Source of the DNA: CAVUBL01 sp963837945
GTDB lineage: Bacteria > Acidobacteriota > Thermoanaerobaculia > Multivoradales > DATKCC01
Direction of reading: 5' to 3'
Length of the DNA stretch: 64,000 nucleotides
NCBI GenBank assembly: GCA_963837945.1
Contig: CAWIQD010000016.1
Span: forward strand, 310,001-374,000
Below, piece after piece: positions 50,966 through 58,867 of the stretch; position 1 is the stretch's first letter, and every line of letters starts with the position of its first letter. A program made the position numbers and the translations under genes. The notes under the pieces were generated by a model. The model ran no database searches. It was not told where the DNA came from and was given only the letters and a program-made list of their open reading frames with translations.

Positions 50966-52274
50966 GCGCGCGGTCGCGGCGGCGGGCGCCCTCGAGCTGC
51001 CGGTGCTCCCGGGCGAGCTGACCGTCGAGCGCCTGGCGAACGGCCTCACCGTGGCACTGCTCTCGAGCCCGCAGGCGCCGATCGTCACCACCGCGCTGTG
51101 GTACCGCGCCGGCACGCGGCACGAGCCGGCGGGTCGCGGCGGCGCGGCCCACTTCCTCGAGCACATGATGTTCAAGGGGTCGGAGCGCTTCGGCCCCGGC
51201 GAGATCGACCGGCGCACCCACGAGCTGGGAGGGGCCAACAACGCCTTCACCAGCCACGACGCCACGACCTACTACTTCCAGCTCGCGGCCGACCGCTGGA
51301 CCGCCGCCCTCGAGATGGAGGCGGACCGCATGGCCGGCCTCACCCTCGATCCGCGCGAGGTGGAGAGCGAGCGGCGCGTGATCCTGGAGGAGATCGCGAT
51401 GTACGAGGACGATCCCTGGGACGCGCTGACCCAGGAGGTCGAAACGGCCCTCTACCGGCCCCATCCCTACGGCCGGCCGGTGCTCGGCACGCGCGAGGAT
51501 CTGACGGCGACCGGCGCCGACGAGCTGCGGGCGTTCCACCGTGCCCTCTATCGCCCGGACAACGCGGTGCTGGTGGTCGGCGGGGACCTGGGCGACACCG
51601 GGCGCGTCCTCGAGCAGGTCGGCCGCGCGTTCGAGCCGCTCGCGGCGGGAGCGGTCCGGCCACCGGAGCCGGTCGCCCGCTCGCCGCTCGCCGGTCTGGA
51701 GCGGATCACCCGGCGCAAGGGCGAGGTACCGCGCCTGTTTCTCGCCGTGCCGGTGCCCGCCGCCTCGGACCCCGACTTCCCGGCCCTGCGCCTCGCCGAC
51801 GCGGTCCTCGGGCTCGGCCGCAGCAGCCGGCTGTTCCGCACCCTGGTCGACGAGCGCCAGCTCTGCTCGTGGGTCGCCACGAGCCTGGGCGACGCGCTCG
51901 ATCCCGGGGCCTTCACGGTGCTCGCCGAGCTGGTGTCCGGCTCCGAGCCGGAGCGGGTGGAGGAGGAGGTGCTCGCGATCGTCAGCGGCCTCGCGGCCGA
52001 TCCGCCGTCGCTCGAGGAGCTGGCGCGGGCGCGGGAGATGATGCTCGCCGACTGGACCTTCGGTCACGAGCGGATCTCGCAGCAGACCCTGACCGTCGGC
52101 TCGGACCTCGTCTTCTTCGGGGCCGGGTGGAGCCAGGCGGAGATCGCCCGCGTCGCCCGGGTCGGCGCCGAGGACGTCGCGCGCGTCGCCGGGCTCTACC
52201 TGCGGCCGCGCGACGGCGGCGTCCTCGGCTGGTCGCTGCCGCCGGCCGAGCCCGGCTCCGGAGCCGATCGTTGA
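50949..52274 (+). CDS. M16 family zinc metallopeptidase (active subunit)
   Basis: 441 residues from TTG 50949, which overlaps the kinase gene by 17 bases; GAGG lies seven bases upstream. The inverted zinc motif HFLEH is at residues 68-72, with the third ligand Glu within VILEEIAMY near 147-148, the expected spacing. GGANNAFTSHDATTYYF and GTREDL are other M16 signatures. The C-terminal half carries LRLADAVLGLGRSSRLFRTLVDE. There is no signal peptide. Together with the next gene it matches a two-subunit M16B peptidase such as the mitochondrial processing peptidase pair. It would cut short peptides in the cytoplasm or periplasm. Confidence 0.92.
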   Translation: MRRPSERAVAAAGALELPVLPGELTVERLANGLTVALLSSPQAPIVTTALWYRAGTRHEPAGRGGAAHFLEHMMFKGSERFGPGEIDRRTHELGGANNAFTSHDATTYYFQLAADRWTAALEMEADRMAGLTLDPREVESERRVILEEIAMYEDDPWDALTQEVETALYRPHPYGRPVLGTREDLTATGADELRAFHRALYRPDNAVLVVGGDLGDTGRVLEQVGRAFEPLAAGAVRPPEPVARSPLAGLERITRRKGEVPRLFLAVPVPAASDPDFPALRLADAVLGLGRSSRLFRTLVDERQLCSWVATSLGDALDPGAFTVLAELVSGSEPERVEEEVLAIVSGLAADPPSLEELARAREMMLADWTFGHERISQQTLTVGSDLVFFGAGWSQAEIARVARVGAEDVARVAGLYLRPRDGGVLGWSLPPAEPGSGADR

Positions 52275-53527
52275 GCGGCGCCGTCGTCGACCGGCCGCCG
52301 GCCCTCGAGCCGGGGCGTCTGAGCCTCGCGGTGCGCCGGGTCGAGGGGCCGGGAGTGGTCGCGGTGCGCGCCTGGGTGCCGGGTGGCGCCCGGACCGAGA
52401 GCGTGCCGGGCCTCGCGGTGGTCACCGGCCGCGCCCTCTCGGAGGGCACCGTCCGGCGCGACTGGCGACGGATCGCCGACGAGGCGGAGACCCTCGGCGC
52501 GTCGGTCGGGAGCTCGGCCTCCTTCGAGGCCCTCGGGGTGACGATCGACGCCCGTTCGGCCCACTGGGAGCCGGCGCTCGAGTGGGCCGCCGAGCTCCTC
52601 GGCGAGGCCACCTTCCCGGCGGACCGCTGCCGCTGGGTGGTCCGCCAGACGGCCGCCGACCTCGAGAGCATGGCCGACCAGCCCGACGTCAGGACCGCCT
52701 GGGCGTTCCTCGAGCAGCTCTACGCGCCGCACCCCCGCCGCCGTCCGCTCCAGGGCTCGGCCGAGAGCCTCGCCACCCTCACGCCGGCCGACTGCCGGCG
52801 CTTCCTCCACCGCTCGATCGCCGGCGGCGTCTACGTGTGCGTCGCCGGGGCGGTGGACGAGGCGGAGGTCGCCGAGCGGGCGCGCGAGCTCTTCGCCTTC
52901 GCCGGCGCCGAGCGCCAGGACGCCGAGGTGCCCCGAATCCCATCGCCCGAGGGTCTCGCCGAGCGACACCGGCGCGTCGACCTGCCGGCGGGCGACCAGG
53001 CCCATCTCTACGCCGGCTGCCTGACCGTGCCGCGGGCGCACGCCGACCGCCACGCCCTGGAGATCCTGGGCGTGATCCTGGGCGCCGGCGCGGGGCTCAC
53101 CGGCCGGCTGAGCGAGCGGGTGCGCGAGCAAGAGGGGCTCGCCTACTCGGTGCAGGTGCAGACCCTCGCCGGCTCGGGGCTCGACCGGGGGCGGCTGGTG
53201 ATCTACGTCGGCACCTCGCCCGCCACCTTGGAGCGCGCCGAGCGCGCGATCCGCGAAGAGCTCGTGCGGCTGGTCGAAGAGGGCGTCAGCGAGCGCGAGG
53301 TCGCCGACGCCCGGGGGTACCTCCTCGGGCGCGAGCCCTTCCGCCGGGAGACGGCGCGCCAGTGGGCGGAGCTGCTCAGCGAGGCGGCGCTCTACGGCGT
53401 GCCGGAGGACGATCCCGAGTGGCGGCGGACGAGCCTCGAGGCGTTGCAGCGGGAGGAGGTGACCGCGGCGGCGCGCCGGCACCTGCGGCCGGAGGAGCTG
53501 CGGGTGACGGTGGGGATCCCGGCGTAG
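52271..53527 (+). CDS. M16 family peptidase-like protein (inactive partner subunit)
   Basis: 418 residues from a TTG that overlaps the preceding TGA (TTGA). The M16 fold is evident (RALSEGTVRRDWRRIADEAE, GVTIDARSAHWEPALEWAAELL, ILGVILGAGAGLTGRLSERVREQEGLAYSV), but there is no HxxEH zinc motif. The region that should contain it reads TGRALSEGT. This is the normal pattern of the non-catalytic alpha-type partner, whose glycine loop and LGAGAGLTGRL segment bind the substrate. It is translationally coupled to the active subunit. It ends 98 bases before the convergent cNMP-binding gene. Confidence 0.9.
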   Translation: MSGAVVDRPPALEPGRLSLAVRRVEGPGVVAVRAWVPGGARTESVPGLAVVTGRALSEGTVRRDWRRIADEAETLGASVGSSASFEALGVTIDARSAHWEPALEWAAELLGEATFPADRCRWVVRQTAADLESMADQPDVRTAWAFLEQLYAPHPRRRPLQGSAESLATLTPADCRRFLHRSIAGGVYVCVAGAVDEAEVAERARELFAFAGAERQDAEVPRIPSPEGLAERHRRVDLPAGDQAHLYAGCLTVPRAHADRHALEILGVILGAGAGLTGRLSERVREQEGLAYSVQVQTLAGSGLDRGRLVIYVGTSPATLERAERAIREELVRLVEEGVSEREVADARGYLLGREPFRRETARQWAELLSEAALYGVPEDDPEWRRTSLEALQREEVTAAARRHLRPEELRVTVGIPA

Positions 53528-53558
53528 GCCGGGCGCATCGGCCGCCGGAACGATCGCC

Positions 53559-53580
53559 CGGCCGAGACAGAGCTCGGCCG
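53559..53580. repeat. third, inverted copy of the hairpin found in the 17911-18440 repeats
   Basis: CGGCCGAG-acagag-CTCGGCCG, followed by CTTCAT, is the reverse complement of ATGAAG-CGGCCGAG-ctctgt-CTCGGCCG. It matches the hairpins at 18111-18132 and 18366-18387 except for one loop base and the base before TGAAG. As there, it lies between two convergent genes, so a bidirectional terminator or REP-like role is plausible. Confidence 0.7.
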
Positions 53581-53624
53581 CTTCATGGGTCCGCAGCTCG
53601 ACCGGCTGCCATCGAGCCTCGATC

Positions 53625-55418
53625 CTACGCGGTGCGCGAGCTCTCGGAGCCCGGGTCGCCGGCCAGGATGCGCCAGCCGATCACCTTCTCGTCGATCTCG
53701 CGCAGGCGGTGGCTGATCAGCCGGCACAGCAGCTGGAGGAACTCGAGCGAGGCCTGGGAGTCCATGTCCAGGACCTCCTGCACCGTCGGCTGATCGAGGG
53801 CGAGGACGGTCAGCGGGCCGCTGTGGGCGCGGGCGTCCGCCGAGCGCGGCTCGCCGTCGATGAGCGACATCTCGCCGAAGAAGTCGCCCCGTTCGAGGAT
53901 GGCGAGCGCCTCCTCGCCGCCGCCCGGGATGAACTTCGAGATCCGGGCCCGTCCTTCGAGCACCACGTACATCTCGGTGCCCTCGTCGCCCTCCTGGAAG
54001 AGGTAGGCGCCGTCGGCGAAGCGCTTCTCGGTCGAGAAGGCGGCGAGCGTCATCAGCTCGCTCCGCGACAGGCCCTGCTCGCGGAACAGGCGGATCTTGT
54101 CGCTCGGCTGGACCGTCACCCGCTGGCCGGAGCGCTCCTGCTCGGCGCGGCGCAGGGCGAGCACGTTCTCGGCCGGCTCCTCGGCGGTGAAGAAGCCCCG
54201 GAGCTGCTCGTTGGTCGAGCGCAGCTTCTTCGCCAGGCTGCGCCAGAAGCTCCAGTAGAGCTGCACCGCCAGGTCGGGATCGTCCTCGGACAGGCGGTCG
54301 AGCTCGCCGGCGTCGAGGCGCAGCAGCCGGGAGGGCTCGGTGACCACGGCGTCCGCCGAGCGCTCCCGCAGGCTGATGAAGTTGACCTCGCCGATCAGCT
54401 CGCCGGGACCGATCTCGCCCAGGCCGAAGGTGCCGTAGTGGGTCGGCCGCTCGATCGCCACCCGCCCCTCCTCGACCAGGTAGAGGTCGCGTCCCCGGTC
54501 GCCGTGGCTGAACAGCGGGCTGCCCAGCTCGTGGAGCTCCTCGTGCACCACCCGGGTGAGCTTGAAGATCTGCTCGTCGGAGAGGCGCGACCAGATGGCG
54601 AGGCGCCGCAGCCGGCCCGCGAGCTCGATCTGGCCGGTGCCGCTCGTCCCCGCGGCGGCCGGCGACGCTTCGAGCCCCCGCTCGTCGAGGAGGCCCTCCT
54701 CCTCCATGAACCGCTCGCGTTGCCACTCGAGGCGGTCGAAGGCGGTGTGCAGGTACTCCTGGCGCTCGTGGAAGAGCCGGGTGATCTCGCGCCGTCCCCA
54801 GCCCAGGATCTGGCGCAGGGTGCGGATGCGCCGGCGCAGCCGGTCGGTCCCCTCGCGGTCGCCTTCGTGGAGCAGGAGGAAGCCGTGGACCGAGGAGCGC
54901 AGCGCGTCCTCGAGCTGCCGGCACTCGTACTGCGCCCGGCCCAGGAGCTCGGCGGTCTCGCGGTCGAAGGGGTTGTAGAGCAGCGCCTTGCCGAGCTCCT
55001 CGGCGGAGCGCTGGAAGCTCCGGCGGCGGTAGAGGACGCGGCCGTGGAGCTTGTAGACCCCGGGCAGGGCGGGGTCCCTGGCCTGGGCGACCTCCAGGCA
55101 CTCGACCGCCCGGGCGTGCTCCCCCTTGTCGGCGTAGACGTGAGCCAGGCCCAGGAAGTGCGCGGCGTCGATCGAGGCCCGCCGGTACTTCTCGCCCACG
55201 GCCGCCCGCAGGCCTCTCGGCGGCAGCCCTCCGCGACTCTGGCGCTGGAGCTTGCGCACCTCGGCCAGGCCGAGCTTGACGCCGACGTTCTTCGGGTCGA
55301 GGCGCAGGGCGAGCAGGTAGAGGTCGGCGGCCGCCTCGAGACTCTCCCGCTCGGCGAACCGCTGGGCGAGAGCCACCAACCGGTCGACGTCGTCAGGGGG
55401 GATCGGGCGATCGCTCAT
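53625..55418 (-). CDS. TPR protein with two cyclic-nucleotide-binding domains
   Basis: 597 residues. The N-terminal 170 form TPR-like helices (VDRLVALAQRFAERESLEAA, HFLGLAHVYADKGEHARAVECLEVAQ). A charged helical region follows. The first cNMP-binding roll is at about 275-390 (LWSRLSDEQIFKLTRVVHEE, LGSPLFSHGDRGRDLYLVEEG, GPGELIGEVNFI). The second is at about 455-570 (FADGAYLFQEGDEGTEMYVVLEGRARI, GDFFGEMSLIDGEPRSADAR). There is no DNA-binding or enzymatic domain after it. It probably acts as a signal-responsive adaptor in the cytoplasm. It is divergent from the small TPR gene at 55595. Confidence 0.85.
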   Translation of the reverse strand: MSDRPIPPDDVDRLVALAQRFAERESLEAAADLYLLALRLDPKNVGVKLGLAEVRKLQRQSRGGLPPRGLRAAVGEKYRRASIDAAHFLGLAHVYADKGEHARAVECLEVAQARDPALPGVYKLHGRVLYRRRSFQRSAEELGKALLYNPFDRETAELLGRAQYECRQLEDALRSSVHGFLLLHEGDREGTDRLRRRIRTLRQILGWGRREITRLFHERQEYLHTAFDRLEWQRERFMEEEGLLDERGLEASPAAAGTSGTGQIELAGRLRRLAIWSRLSDEQIFKLTRVVHEELHELGSPLFSHGDRGRDLYLVEEGRVAIERPTHYGTFGLGEIGPGELIGEVNFISLRERSADAVVTEPSRLLRLDAGELDRLSEDDPDLAVQLYWSFWRSLAKKLRSTNEQLRGFFTAEEPAENVLALRRAEQERSGQRVTVQPSDKIRLFREQGLSRSELMTLAAFSTEKRFADGAYLFQEGDEGTEMYVVLEGRARISKFIPGGGEEALAILERGDFFGEMSLIDGEPRSADARAHSGPLTVLALDQPTVQEVLDMDSQASLEFLQLLCRLISHRLREIDEKVIGWRILAGDPGSESSRTA

Positions 55419-55488
55419 CGGAGCACCGGCTCAAAAAGCGCGGGAAAACCCGGATGGTACCACGCCATGGCGCCGGCGCCGAATGGTG

Positions 55489-55514
55489 TAGAATGCGCCG
55501 ATGTCAATGTGACA
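55489..55514 (+). promoter_or_regulatory. -10 box and inverted repeat upstream of the small TPR gene
   Basis: TAGAAT (55489-55494) predicts a start near 55501. TGTCA-atg-TGACA (55502-55514) directly overlaps positions +2 to +14, where a repressor could act. No good -35 is seen. Confidence 0.4.
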
Positions 55515-55594
55515 ATGCGTTTCGCCCCGCCGGGCGGGCCGGCTCGAACCGGGCCGCCGAAGGCCCGAGACGGGGTCCGAAGGAGGAGAGCGCC

Positions 55595-56113
55595 ATGGCT
55601 CTGATGGATCGCGGCTTCGACGTCCAGAGTGTCACGCAGCAGGGGATCGACCTGTGCCGTCAGGGGTCCTGGCGCCAGGGCCTCGACCTGCTGCGCAAGG
55701 TCGCCGAGGCGGACGACCGGAGCGCGGACCTCCCGGGCCTCTTCTACTCCTACCTGGGCTTCGGCATCGCCCGCTTCGACCGCCGCGTGCGCGAGGGGAT
55801 CGCCCTTTGCGAGCACGCGGTGAAGCGGGAGTTCTACCAGCCGGAGAACTACGTCAACCTGGCCCGCACCTACCTCCTGGTCGAGGATCGCCGGCGGGCG
55901 ACCGACGCGGTCCGGGCCGGTCTCCGGATCGACTCCGACAACCGGGAGCTGACCGAGCTGATCGAGGAGCTGGGCGTCCGGCGGCGGCCGGTGGTCCCCT
56001 TCCTGAGCCGCCGCAACCCGCTCAACCACCTCCTGGGCAAGCTCCGCCACCTGCTCGCGCCGCGCCGCGAGCCGGAGCCGGTCGAGCCCGCGGACTTTCC
56101 GGACCTGGTCTAG
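55595..56113 (+). CDS. TPR-repeat protein
   Basis: 172 residues from ATG 55595 with AAGGAGGAG upstream. The helices SVTQQGIDLCRQGSWRQGLDLLRKVAEA, GIARFDRRVREGIALCEHAVKREFYQPENYVNLARTYLLVEDRRRATDAVRAGL form three TPR-type units. A basic tail (SRRNPLNHLLGKLRHLLAPRREPE) follows and could contact the membrane or nucleic acid. The divergent neighbour also has TPR helices, so the pair may work together. No enzymatic motif. Confidence 0.85.
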   Translation: MALMDRGFDVQSVTQQGIDLCRQGSWRQGLDLLRKVAEADDRSADLPGLFYSYLGFGIARFDRRVREGIALCEHAVKREFYQPENYVNLARTYLLVEDRRRATDAVRAGLRIDSDNRELTELIEELGVRRRPVVPFLSRRNPLNHLLGKLRHLLAPRREPEPVEPADFPDLV

Positions 56114-56158
56114 GAAGGCGGCCCGGGCGCCGCCTCCCTGGCCGGGATCCCGCCGCCG

Positions 56159-58492
56159 CTACTCGCCGGCGGAGCCCTTCGCCTCGACCACCGCGGTCGC
56201 CCGATCGACCTGGGCCGCGAAGGCGTCGATCGCCTCGGCCGTCGCATCCATGTCGCCGGGCACCTTCTGCCACTCGCGCTGCTCGATCGCCTCGCGCACC
56301 GCCGGCAGGGTCTTGACGCCGTAGCCGGTGTAGAAGCCGGGGGCGTAGACGTAGTGCACGAACCAGGGGCGTCCCGGCAGGCCCTCGTCGCGGGTCCAGG
56401 CGCGCTCCGAGCGGAAGAGCAGGCCGTCGAGCTCGTCGCGGGCCGCGGGCGAGAGGCGCTCCGCGCCGGCCCCGTAGGCCTTCTCGAAGGCGCCGACGCT
56501 CTGCTCGAGGGTCGCGAGGGCGTTTTCGAGCGGTGCGAAGTTGAGGTAGGGCACCGGCTCCTGGCGCTCGGGCGGCAGCCAGGTCTCGGTCGGGTCGGCG
56601 ACCGCCTCGAACACCTGGTCGTCGAGGCGCCGGTCGCGCTCCGCGGTGTCGTCGCGCATCGAGTCGGCGAGCTTCTTGACCTCGTCGACGTACTGGCCGA
56701 CCGCGTCCGCCGCCGCCTGGAAGTCGAACGGCACCACGTCGGCCTGGGCCAGGCGCAGGGTGAGCCGGCCGCCGGTCTTGGCGAGGGCGACCCCGTAGAC
56801 GAAGCCCGGGTCCATGAAGCGCTCGAAGTGGTCGATCGAGTCGTAGATCGAGTGGTACTGGCCGTAGTCGCCCTCGCCGCCGAAGGCGATGTTCATCGAG
56901 GCGATCCCCAGGTGCTGGAGAAACGGCGTGTAGTCCGAGCCCGATCCGAGCGGCGCCAGCGGAATGTCCGGGCGGTCGCGCAGGCTCTTGCGGGTGTCCG
57001 GGTCGCCGTGGAGGGTGAGGAACGCGCGCGAGCGCTCGGCCACCGGGATGCCCTTTTCCGGGTCCGGCACGTCGCGCGCCACCTGGTTGGCCAGCTTCTC
57101 GAGGGTGTGGGAGCCGCCCATGAAGAGGAAGCCGCGGGAGTTCGAGTCCGAGTTGACGTAGGCCACGGCCTTCTCGCGGAGCTCGTCGGCGTGGGCCTCG
57201 GCCCACTCGACCGAGCCCAGGAGGCCCGGCTCCTCGCCGTCCCAGGCGGCGTAGACGAGGGTGCGCCGCGGGTGCCAGCCACCTTTCACCAGCTCGCCCA
57301 CGGCCCGCGCCTCGGCGAGGACCGCGACCAGGCCCGAGACCGGGTCGGTGGCGCCGTTGACCCAGGCGTCCTGGTGATTGCCGCGGAGCACCCACTGGTC
57401 GGGGTACTCCGAGCCCGGCAGCCGGGCGATCACGTCGTAGATCGGCTTCAGGCTCCAGTCGAAGGCGAGCTTCAGGTGCACCTTCGCCGGACCCGGGCCC
57501 AGGTGGTAGGTGATCGGCAGGGCGCCGCGCCAGTCCTCGGGCGCCACCGGTCCGCCGATGGCGGCGAGCAGCGGCCGGGCGTCGCCGTAGGAGATCGGCA
57601 GCACCGGGATCTTGGTGAGCGTCTTCGCCTGGTCGATCGGCACGCGCTCGGCGTCCTCCGTCGCCCCGACGCCGGGGGTCAGCGGATCGCCGGGGTAGAG
57701 GGGCATGTCGGCGACCGAGCCGCGCTGCACGCCCTGGGCCGGGCGGTAGCCGCCTTCGGGGTAGGTGTCGCCCTCGAAGTAGCCGTCGTCGCGCGGGTCG
57801 GAGAAGAGGATGCAGCCCAGCGCGCCGTGCTCGGCGGCGACCTTCGGCTTGATGCCGCGCCACGAGCCGCCGTAGCGCGCGATCACGATCTTGCCGGCGA
57901 CGTCGATGCCGCGCCGGGCGAGCTCGTCGTAGTCGTCCGGGACGCCGTAATTGACGTAGACCAGCTCGCCGGTGACGTCGCCGTCGATCGAGTAGGCGTT
58001 GTAGGTCGGCAGCTGCCCCTGCTGGCCCGAGGTCGCGTCCTGGGCGAGGGCCGGCTCCTCGAGCTTGGCGGTGTACGGGGAGGGCGCCACCATCTCGAGC
58101 TGGCGGGTCTTGGGCGTCGGGAAGAGCACCCGGAACTGCTCGATGTGGGTGTCGAAGCCCCACGACTGGAAGAGTCCCTGGATGTACTCGGCGTTCGCCT
58201 TGTCCCAGGGCGAGCCGACGTGGTGGGGCTTGGCGGCCAGGTGCTCGAGCCAGGTCTGGAGCAGCGCCGGGTCGAGCTGGGCGTCGAAGCGCGACTCGAG
58301 GTCGCGCTCGGCGGCGGAGCCGTCGGGGGAAAAGCCGAGGAGGGTCTGCGGCGCCGCCTGGGCCTCGCTCGCGGCGGCAAACGAGACGGCCGGAAGCAGG
58401 AGCAGGGCGAGCGCCAGGGCGGTCGCGGCGGCGGTGAGCCGGGCGCGGCGCGGGCGGGCGGGCGAGGCGGGCAGGGGCGAGGGTCGTGCCAT
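56159..58492 (-). CDS. M28 family peptidase (PSMA/glutamate carboxypeptidase II-like)
   Basis: 777 residues from ATG 58492 with GGAGG five bases upstream. A signal peptide (LTAAATALALALLLLPAVSFAAA) puts it outside the cytoplasm. A PA domain (about 165-330) precedes the M28 domain with zinc and catalytic residues: WVLRGNHQDAWVNGATDP (first His and Asp), VYAAWDGEEPGLLGS (Glu-Glu), YVNSDSNSR (Asp) and GQYHSIYDS (His). The C-terminal helical dimerisation domain has LNFAPLENALATLEQS. Length and order match human PSMA. It releases N-terminal or gamma-Glu residues from peptides and would serve nutrient scavenging. Confidence 0.94.
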   Translation of the reverse strand: MARPSPLPASPARPRRARLTAAATALALALLLLPAVSFAAASEAQAAPQTLLGFSPDGSAAERDLESRFDAQLDPALLQTWLEHLAAKPHHVGSPWDKANAEYIQGLFQSWGFDTHIEQFRVLFPTPKTRQLEMVAPSPYTAKLEEPALAQDATSGQQGQLPTYNAYSIDGDVTGELVYVNYGVPDDYDELARRGIDVAGKIVIARYGGSWRGIKPKVAAEHGALGCILFSDPRDDGYFEGDTYPEGGYRPAQGVQRGSVADMPLYPGDPLTPGVGATEDAERVPIDQAKTLTKIPVLPISYGDARPLLAAIGGPVAPEDWRGALPITYHLGPGPAKVHLKLAFDWSLKPIYDVIARLPGSEYPDQWVLRGNHQDAWVNGATDPVSGLVAVLAEARAVGELVKGGWHPRRTLVYAAWDGEEPGLLGSVEWAEAHADELREKAVAYVNSDSNSRGFLFMGGSHTLEKLANQVARDVPDPEKGIPVAERSRAFLTLHGDPDTRKSLRDRPDIPLAPLGSGSDYTPFLQHLGIASMNIAFGGEGDYGQYHSIYDSIDHFERFMDPGFVYGVALAKTGGRLTLRLAQADVVPFDFQAAADAVGQYVDEVKKLADSMRDDTAERDRRLDDQVFEAVADPTETWLPPERQEPVPYLNFAPLENALATLEQSVGAFEKAYGAGAERLSPAARDELDGLLFRSERAWTRDEGLPGRPWFVHYVYAPGFYTGYGVKTLPAVREAIEQREWQKVPGDMDATAEAIDAFAAQVDRATAVVEAKGSAGE

Positions 58493-58867
58493 GGAGACCT
58501 CCGGGAAACTGTGAGCTGGAGACGGATTCAAGCGGACCGAGGCGATTCTACCCGGACCCGCGGAGCCGCAAGGACGGGACGATCACGAAAGTTCTTGCAT
58601 TCGCCAATGGCGCGTATAGAATCCGCGCTCAGCTTCACCATGCAGGCCGATCGCGGACGGCATGACGCCGTCCCGGATCGCAGCAGGAGCCCCGGGTGGT
58701 CGTCCGAGTCGTCCCGCACCGGTCGGTCCCACCCCCTGGCCGCCTCCGCCGCCGTCCTGGCGTCGGGGTAACGGTCCAGGGTCGGTCATAGCCCTGCGCC
58801 CGGCCCCAACCGCCGGCGCGTGGCGGCGCCTCGTGTTTCCTTTCCAGTCCGGAGAGAAGGAGATTCC
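58493..58867. other. divergent control region between the M28 peptidase and the secreted Asp-box gene
   Basis: No gene is seen in these 375 bases. Plus strand: TTGCAT-16-TAGAAT at 58595-58622. Minus strand: TAGAAT at 58550-58545 with TTGCGG about 15-16 bases upstream, for the peptidase gene, start near 58538. CGCCA-a-TGGCG sits in the plus-strand spacer and could be an operator. Confidence 0.5.
58595..58622 (+). promoter_or_regulatory. sigma-70-like promoter of the secreted Asp-box gene
   Basis: TTGCAT (58595-58600), a 16-base spacer containing CGCCAaTGGCG, and TAGAAT (58617-58622). Predicted start is near 58629, with a leader of about 240 bases to ATG 58868. Confidence 0.5.
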
